Source of the DNA: an uncultured Eubacteriales bacterium
Lineage (GTDB): Bacteria > Bacillota > Clostridia > Lachnospirales > Lachnospiraceae
DNA length: 64,000 nucleotides
Assembly: GCA_900548855.1 (NCBI GenBank)
Contig: URMF01000009.1
Location: 11,513 to 75,512, forward strand
Direction: 5' to 3'
Shown here: in pieces, positions 58,695-64,000 of the stretch
Layout: each line of letters begins with the position of its first letter
Position numbering within the stretch: the stretch's first letter is position 1
Position numbers and translations under genes: made by a program
Notes under the pieces: model-generated
What the model was told of the DNA's origin: nothing
The model's database searches: none
The model's input: the letters and a program-made list of their open reading frames with translations, nothing else

Positions 58695-60545
58695 ATGGGA
58701 AAAATTATTGGTATTGACTTAGGTACAACAAATTCATGCGTGGCTGTTATGGAAGGTGGTAAGCCTGTTGTTATTAATAATGCGGAAGGCGCAAGAACAA
58801 CACCATCTGTTGTGGCATTCACAAAGACAGGAGAGAGAGTTGTGGGTGAGCCAGCAAAGCGTCAGGCTGTAACCAATGCAGATAAAACCATTTCTTCTAT
58901 AAAGAGACATATGGGTTCCGATTATAAGGTAACAATTGATGACAAGAAGTATTCACCACAGGAGATTTCCGCTATGGTGCTTCAGAAATTGAAGGCAGAT
59001 GCAGAAAGCTATCTGGGAGAAAAGGTTACAGAGGCTGTTATCACAGTTCCTGCATACTTTTCTGATTCTCAGAGACAGGCAACCAAGGATGCCGGACGTA
59101 TCGCCGGTATGGATGTAAAGCGTATTATCAACGAGCCTACCGCAGCAGCATTGTCCTATGGTCTGGATAACGAAAATGAGCAGAAAATCATGGTGTACGA
59201 CTTAGGTGGTGGTACATTTGATGTATCTATTATTGAGATTGGCGATGGTGTCATTGAGGTATTGGCAACAGCCGGTGATAATAAGCTTGGCGGTGACGAT
59301 TTTGATAATGTAATTACAGATTATATGTTAAATGAGTTTAAGAAGCAGGAAGGTGTTGACTTATCTACAGATAAGATGGCAATGCAGAGATTAAAGGAGG
59401 CTGCTGAGAAGGCGAAGAAAGAGCTTTCATCTTCTACTACAACCAACATCAACCTTCCGTTTATTACTGCAACAGCTGAGGGCCCGAAGCATTTTGATAT
59501 GAACCTGACCAGAGCGAAATTTGATGAGTTAACCGCTCATCTGGTAGAGAGAACTGCAACTCCGGTTCAGACAGCATTAAAGGATGCCGGATTGACTGCT
59601 TCCGAGCTTGACAAGGTATTATTGGTTGGTGGTTCAACCCGTATCATCGCTGTACAGGATAAGGTAAAACAGCTGACAGGCAAGGAGCCATTTAAGGGAA
59701 TTAATCCGGATGAGTGCGTAGCAATCGGAGCTTCCGTACAGGGTGGTAAGCTGGCAGGTGATGCTGGTGCCGGTGAAATTTTACTGCTTGATGTTACTCC
59801 ACTTTCTCTTTCTATTGAGACCATGGGTGGTGTTGCAACAAGATTGATTGAGAGAAATACAACCATTCCTACCAAGAAAAGCCAGATTTTCTCTACTGCA
59901 CAGGATAACCAGGATGCAGTGGATATCAACATCTGTCAGGGTGAGAGACAGTTTGCAAGAGATAACAAGTCGTTAGGACGTTTCCGTCTGGATGGTATTG
60001 CTCCTGCAAGACGTGGTGTGCCTCAGATTGAGGTTACCTTCGATATTGATGCAAACGGTATTGTAAATGTATCTGCTAAGGATTTGGGAACAGGAAGAGA
60101 ACAGCATATCACAATTACTGCCGGTTCCAACATGTCTGATGAGGATATCGAAAAGGCGGTTAAGGAAGCAGCTGAGTATGAAGCACAGGATAAGAAGAGA
60201 AAGGATGCTATTGAGGCGAGAAATGATGCAGATGCAATGGTATTCCAGACAGAGAAGGCATTACAGGATGTGGGAGATAAATTACCTGCCGAGGATAAGA
60301 CGAAGGTTGAGGCAGACCTTGCAGCCTTAAAGAGCCTGGTAGAGAGCACAGACCCTGAGAACATGAGTGATTATGATGTAGAGCAGTTAAAGAATGCAAA
60401 AGAGACATTGATGACCAGTGCACAGAATCTGTTTGCCAAGTTATACGAGCAGAATGGTCCTGGCGCCAATGCCGGAACCGGAGCTACTGGTCCGGCTGAT
60501 TATTCAGAGGGTGATGTGGTAGATGGCGATTATACAGAGATTTAA
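58695..60545 (+). CDS. dnaK: Chaperone DnaK (Hsp70)
   Basis: Hsp70 chaperone of 616 residues. It begins KIIGIDLGTTNSCVAVMEGG, with the signatures VYDLGGGTFDVSII and VLLVGGSTRIIAVQ. NEPTAAALSYGLD precedes the second motif. The substrate domain starts near DVTPLSLSIETMGG, and the C-terminus ends in a Gly-rich stretch with EGDVVDGDYTEI in place of a strict EEVD-type tail, as is common in bacteria. The Gram-positive form lacks the loop present near residue 80 of E. coli DnaK. AGGAGG precedes the ATG. It is third in the CIRCE operon. Confidence 0.98.
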   Translation: MGKIIGIDLGTTNSCVAVMEGGKPVVINNAEGARTTPSVVAFTKTGERVVGEPAKRQAVTNADKTISSIKRHMGSDYKVTIDDKKYSPQEISAMVLQKLKADAESYLGEKVTEAVITVPAYFSDSQRQATKDAGRIAGMDVKRIINEPTAAALSYGLDNENEQKIMVYDLGGGTFDVSIIEIGDGVIEVLATAGDNKLGGDDFDNVITDYMLNEFKKQEGVDLSTDKMAMQRLKEAAEKAKKELSSSTTTNINLPFITATAEGPKHFDMNLTRAKFDELTAHLVERTATPVQTALKDAGLTASELDKVLLVGGSTRIIAVQDKVKQLTGKEPFKGINPDECVAIGASVQGGKLAGDAGAGEILLLDVTPLSLSIETMGGVATRLIERNTTIPTKKSQIFSTAQDNQDAVDINICQGERQFARDNKSLGRFRLDGIAPARRGVPQIEVTFDIDANGIVNVSAKDLGTGREQHITITAGSNMSDEDIEKAVKEAAEYEAQDKKRKDAIEARNDADAMVFQTEKALQDVGDKLPAEDKTKVEADLAALKSLVESTDPENMSDYDVEQLKNAKETLMTSAQNLFAKLYEQNGPGANAGTGATGPADYSEGDVVDGDYTEI

Positions 60546-60565
60546 GATTTAATGGGTGATGGAAA

Positions 60566-61732
60566 ATGGCAGATACAAAGAGAGATTATTATGAGGTTCT
60601 TGGTGTTTCCAAGACAGCAACGGAGGCAGAACTGAAAAAGGCGTACAGACAGGTTGCAAAGAAATACCATCCCGATATGAATCCTGGTGATGCCGAGGCG
60701 GAGGCAAAGTTCAAAGAGGCTTCGGAGGCTTATAAGATTTTAAGTGACCCGGATACCAGGGCAAAGTATGACCAGTTCGGTCATGCTGCATTTGACCCGA
60801 ATGGTGGAATGGGTGGTGCAGGCTTTGGTGGATTCGATTTCGGCGACATGGGAGACATCTTTGGTGATATTTTTGGTGATATGTTTGGCGGAACGAGAAC
60901 CCGGCAGTCAAATGGTCCGATGAAGGGCGCCAATATTAAAACCAGTGTCCGTGTGAAATTTGATGAAGCGGTGTTTGGCTGTCAAAAGGAATTAGAACTG
61001 CCGCTTAAGGATGAATGTGTCGTCTGTCATGGTACCGGCGCCCAGCCAGGGCATACACCGGAGACCTGTACAAAATGTAACGGTAAAGGTCAGGTGGTAT
61101 TTACACAGCAGTCGTTGTTTGGCGTTGTCCGCAATGTGCAGACCTGTCCGGATTGTAGCGGAACCGGTAAGGTGATTCGGTATAAATGTACCCAGTGTTC
61201 TGGTACGGGTTATGTAAAGAGCAAGAAAAAAATCCAGGTGGTTGTACCGGCCGGTATTGACAATGGACAGAGCATCCGTATCCGTGAAAAAGGTGAGCCG
61301 GGAGTAAATGGCGGAGGAAGAGGTGATTTGCTGGTTACTGTGCTGGTAGACCGGCATCCGCAGTTCCAGCGTCAGGAATACGACCTGTTTTCAACGGAGC
61401 CGATTACCTTTACCCAGGCAGCCCTGGGCGGCAGCATTACCATCAATACCATTGACGGCCCGATGGATTATGAGATTAAAGCCGGTACACAGACGGATAC
61501 AAAAATTAAATTAAAGGGCAAGGGTGTTCCTACCCTGCGCAACAAGAGTGTCCGTGGTGACCATTACGTGACCCTGGTAGTCCAGGTTCCAGATAAACTG
61601 ACGGAAGAGCAGAAGACTATACTGAACAATTTTGATGAAGCGACAGGCTCTACTGCGAGAAGGTCGACAGATTCTTCAGGTGATTTCAGCTTTGGCGGTC
61701 ATAAGAAAAAAGGCTTTGGAAAGAAGAAATAA
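60566..61732 (+). CDS. dnaJ: Chaperone DnaJ (Hsp40)
   Basis: Co-chaperone of 388 residues. The J domain has DYYEVLGVSKTATEAELKKA and KKYHPDMNPGD with the HPD motif (residue about 35). A Gly/Phe-rich part follows (FGGFDFGDMGDIFGDIFGDM), then four zinc repeats CVVCHGTG, CTKCNGKG, CPDCSGTG and CTQCSGTG. The C-terminal substrate domain has GRGDLLVTVLVDRHPQFQRQ. The gene is 20 nt after dnaK and ends the heat-shock operon at a terminator. Confidence 0.98.
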   Translation: MADTKRDYYEVLGVSKTATEAELKKAYRQVAKKYHPDMNPGDAEAEAKFKEASEAYKILSDPDTRAKYDQFGHAAFDPNGGMGGAGFGGFDFGDMGDIFGDIFGDMFGGTRTRQSNGPMKGANIKTSVRVKFDEAVFGCQKELELPLKDECVVCHGTGAQPGHTPETCTKCNGKGQVVFTQQSLFGVVRNVQTCPDCSGTGKVIRYKCTQCSGTGYVKSKKKIQVVVPAGIDNGQSIRIREKGEPGVNGGGRGDLLVTVLVDRHPQFQRQEYDLFSTEPITFTQAALGGSITINTIDGPMDYEIKAGTQTDTKIKLKGKGVPTLRNKSVRGDHYVTLVVQVPDKLTEEQKTILNNFDEATGSTARRSTDSSGDFSFGGHKKKGFGKKK

Positions 61733-61746
61733 AAGATATGCAAAAA

Positions 61747-61790
61747 GACATCCCTGCAGCAGATATGAAAATTGCATGGGATGTTTTTTT
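61747..61790 (+). terminator. Terminator of the heat-shock operon
   Basis: ACATCCC-TGCA pairs with TGCA-t-GGGATGT, preceded by an A-run and followed by seven T. The right arm also carries the -35 of the prmA promoter. Confidence 0.8.
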
Positions 61791-61800
61791 ATGCTATAAT
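61772..61800 (+). promoter_or_regulatory. prmA promoter, overlapping a terminator
   Basis: TTGCAT (61772-61777), 17-nt spacer that contains the terminator T-run, TATAAT (61795-61800). The start codon of prmA is 43 nt downstream. Confidence 0.7.
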
Positions 61801-61843
61801 TCTTTTGTTTAACAAGCAGGGATAGAAAAGGATAATTGGAATT

Positions 61844-62803
61844 ATGAAATGGAAAAAGGTTACAATCGAGACAACAACAGAGGCAACGGATATGTTAAGT
61901 TTCCTTTTAAATGAATATGGTGTGGAGGGAATCGAGGTAGAGGATAACATTCCTTTGTCAGAATCAGACAGGCAGGCAATGTTCATTGATATCCTGCCGG
62001 ATTTACCGCCGGATGACGGCACAGCCCGTATCTCCTGTTATGTGGATGATACAATGGATGTGGAGGAGTTATGCCGTTATATTACCGGACAGCTTAAGGA
62101 AATGTCATCTTATATGGAGGTGGGTTCCGGAAAGCTGTCCATCGGGGAAACGGAGGATAAGGATTGGATAAATAACTGGAAGGAGTTTTTTCATCCCTTC
62201 CGGCTGGAGGAAAATATTTTAATCCAGCCTACCTGGATAGAAGAAACAGATGTAAGGAAAGAAGATATAGTGGTGTATATTGACCCGGGAACCTCCTTCG
62301 GGACGGGCTCCCATGAGACCACAAAGCTTTGCATATCCAATCTTAAAAAATATATCCACCCCGATGGTACAACGGAAGTGCTGGATGCCGGCTGCGGTAG
62401 TGGAATCCTCAGCATTATTGCAATGAAGCTTGGTGCCAGAAGGGTTTTTGCTATGGATATTGATGAGCTGGCAGTAAAGGCAAGCAAAGAAAACCTGGAG
62501 CTTAACCATATACCGGAGTTAAGTTATACTGTCGTAAAAGGGGATGTGATTGGAGATAAGGAATTTGCTGCAAATGCTGCCGAAATTGGGCAGTATGATA
62601 TTGTGGTTGCAAATATTCTGGCAGATGTTATAATTCCGTTATCAGCGGTAATCCGGCCGTTTATGAAGGAAAACGGAGTCTTTATCACATCGGGAATTAT
62701 CAACACAAAAGAGGAAGCAGTAAAGACGGCATTGCTTAAAAACGGATTTCAGATTGAGGAAGTACAGCATATGGGCGAATGGGTGTCCATTGCAGCGCGA
62801 TAA
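61844..62803 (+). CDS. prmA: Ribosomal protein L11 methyltransferase
   Basis: SAM-dependent methyltransferase that modifies L11, 319 residues. The N-terminal substrate domain has MKWKKVTIETTTEATDMLSF and EDKDWINNWKEFFHPFRLEE. The catalytic part has DPGTSFGTGSHETTKLCI, the SAM loop VLDAGCGSGILSIIA and the IVVANILADVI motif (NxxA). The spacing to dnaJ is 111 nt with a terminator, so it has its own promoter, unlike species in which it is read with dnaJ. The ribosome site is weak (AAAAGGATAATTGGAATT). Confidence 0.95.
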   Translation: MKWKKVTIETTTEATDMLSFLLNEYGVEGIEVEDNIPLSESDRQAMFIDILPDLPPDDGTARISCYVDDTMDVEELCRYITGQLKEMSSYMEVGSGKLSIGETEDKDWINNWKEFFHPFRLEENILIQPTWIEETDVRKEDIVVYIDPGTSFGTGSHETTKLCISNLKKYIHPDGTTEVLDAGCGSGILSIIAMKLGARRVFAMDIDELAVKASKENLELNHIPELSYTVVKGDVIGDKEFAANAAEIGQYDIVVANILADVIIPLSAVIRPFMKENGVFITSGIINTKEEAVKTALLKNGFQIEEVQHMGEWVSIAAR

Positions 62804-62820
62804 TCGAAGAAAGGGAGAAA

Positions 62821-64000
62821 ATGAAAGTAAAAGAGTTTGTGAAAAAGAACTGGAACTATATCATTGCATTTTTACTACCGTGGATATTGGTGGTCATTCA
62901 TTCCATTGTGAGGCAGTCATGGCTTACCGGTAATGGCAGTATTTTATCGGGTGAAGCCGGTACGGTGTATTATGAGATGTACACGGAGCTGTGGGACAAG
63001 GTGCATCAGGGAGGCTCACTGTTTTTTACATGGAATGCCGGTCTGGGAATGGATTATCTGGTGAATCTGTTTCAATACCTGATATCGCCCTTTACGCTTT
63101 TGGTACTGATTGTTCCAAGGAGCAGCATTGCGGATATGCTCCAGTTTATTATGGTATTGAAATGGTCTCTCGGAGCGGTGTCCATGACCTGGTTCTTTAT
63201 GCATACAAAGCATAACCGCATTGCACATCACAAAAGGTTTATGAGCCTGGTGCTGGCGGCATGCTTCTTCTTTGGAAATGCCGTAATTCAGGCACTGTCC
63301 AATGTCAGCTGGGGGGATATTCTCATTTTATTCCCACTGGCATTGCTGCTGGAAGAAAAAATGGCAGAGGGAAGAGGCTTTAAACGCTTTTACGTTTGCC
63401 TTGCGGCTATGCTGCTGTGTAATTTCCGGCTGGCTGTACCGGTTTTGATTTTTCTGATTTTATGGTATATCCTGCAGTTTGATACGGAGACAAGAGCGGA
63501 CAAAAAAAATATTTTCCGGTTTGTGTACAGTATCCTGGCGGCTGCATTGACGGGAATGGCGGTGATTCTGCCATGTGCTGCTGCGACAGCGGGCAGCAGT
63601 ATAGCATATGGAGAGGAAGGTGCTGCTTTCTTTGTAAAGAGTGTGCTGGTATCCGTGGCAGATTTCATCCAACGGTTATTTGTATGTGATTCCCTGAATA
63701 TGGCACAGTCAGGACAGCCTATGCTTTATATATCCGTGACAGCTGTTGCCGTGGCTTTGCTGTATATTTTTATGCCTGTGAAAAAAAGGCAGAAGGGGAT
63801 GTGTATCCTTTTATTGGTATTGCTGATTGCAGGACTGGCTGGCGGTGCAGGCAGTCTTCTCTGGCATGGGTATATCGGTATGGGCGTAAACCACTCGGAT
63901 ATTGCCTTTTTGTTATCCTTTTTAATGGTCTTTATGGCGATGGCGGTTCTGGCGGATTTAGACAAGTTAAAGATATGGAATGTGATTGTGGTACTGGCGG
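62821..64000 (+). CDS. YfhO-family membrane protein (partial)
   Basis: The open frame starts with ATG at 62821 behind AAGGGAG and runs off the window end with 393 codons visible. It is a large multi-span membrane protein. The first span (WNYIIAFLLPWILVVIHSIV) is followed by an outer loop with MYTELWDKVHQGGSLFFTWN and AGLGMDYLVNLFQYLISPFT, the hallmark of the YfhO group. At least eight further hydrophobic stretches follow. Bacterial YfhO proteins are GT-C-fold membrane glycosyltransferases or flippase-like proteins linked to lipoteichoic acid glycosylation in Bacillus. It starts 17 nt after prmA, so it may share its transcript. Confidence 0.83.
   Translation, partial: MKVKEFVKKNWNYIIAFLLPWILVVIHSIVRQSWLTGNGSILSGEAGTVYYEMYTELWDKVHQGGSLFFTWNAGLGMDYLVNLFQYLISPFTLLVLIVPRSSIADMLQFIMVLKWSLGAVSMTWFFMHTKHNRIAHHKRFMSLVLAACFFFGNAVIQALSNVSWGDILILFPLALLLEEKMAEGRGFKRFYVCLAAMLLCNFRLAVPVLIFLILWYILQFDTETRADKKNIFRFVYSILAAALTGMAVILPCAAATAGSSIAYGEEGAAFFVKSVLVSVADFIQRLFVCDSLNMAQSGQPMLYISVTAVAVALLYIFMPVKKRQKGMCILLLVLLIAGLAGGAGSLLWHGYIGMGVNHSDIAFLLSFLMVFMAMAVLADLDKLKIWNVIVVLA

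Overview
The window reads as a chromosomal segment of a spore-forming, anaerobic Clostridia bacterium, most likely a member of the Lachnospiraceae. The support is a four-subunit pyruvate:ferredoxin oxidoreductase, sporulation genes (spmA, spmB, gpr, spoIIP, CotF-type coat proteins), many AGGAGG ribosome sites, consensus sigma-A promoters, a Big_2 surface protein with a lysine-rich tail, and many small regulator-plus-ABC cassettes. The genus cannot be fixed by eye. No tRNA, rRNA, CRISPR array, transposase or phage gene was seen.

Layout. 1-4800: the end of purL, a structured repeat, nnr (NAD(P)HX repair), alr, a MazF-type toxin gene without a visible antitoxin, and a soluble CorC-like CBS protein. 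4800-12900: a GntR/ABC cassette, a second copy of the structured repeat, and a MarR / heterodimeric ABC exporter / MATE efflux cluster. 12900-16100: the porCDAB operon. 16200-18900: an XRE-acetyltransferase fusion, a DnaA-like ATPase without a DNA-binding domain, a coiled-coil protein and two coat-type genes. 18900-26450: an ECF sigma cassette with an ABC transporter, a charged coiled-coil protein, and a LytTR/DUF3021/ABC cassette. 26450-33340: PadR plus an HAAS-SEDS fusion, a lipid kinase, a lone 2-hydroxyacyl-CoA dehydratase-type protein, a YwaF-type membrane protein, spmAB and apt. 33340-38900: argG divergent from argCB, an orphan solute-binding lipoprotein and a small DMT transporter.

38900-62800 is an old Firmicutes gene-order block: comEA, comEC, holA, rpsT, gpr, spoIIP, lepA, hemW, hrcA, grpE, dnaK, dnaJ, prmA. 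Two insertions break it. A response regulator, histidine kinase and GerMN lipoprotein sit between comEA and comEC. A zinc-ribbon membrane protein and a 1355-residue Big_2 surface protein sit between hemW and hrcA. A perfect CIRCE operator precedes hrcA. The window ends inside a YfhO-type membrane protein gene.

The most unusual material is non-coding. Two copies of an element of about 215 nt (363-573 and 6962-7179) carry long hairpins whose stems differ in sequence but stay perfectly paired, next to strongly conserved smaller stems, directly upstream of two unrelated genes. Five double-hairpin terminators combine a locus-specific first stem with a conserved downstream module (CAAGCATA, then a second hairpin, then TTTTTGAGT). 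Both look like undescribed RNA or repeat families of this lineage. All function calls rest on motif reading alone; no database search was run.
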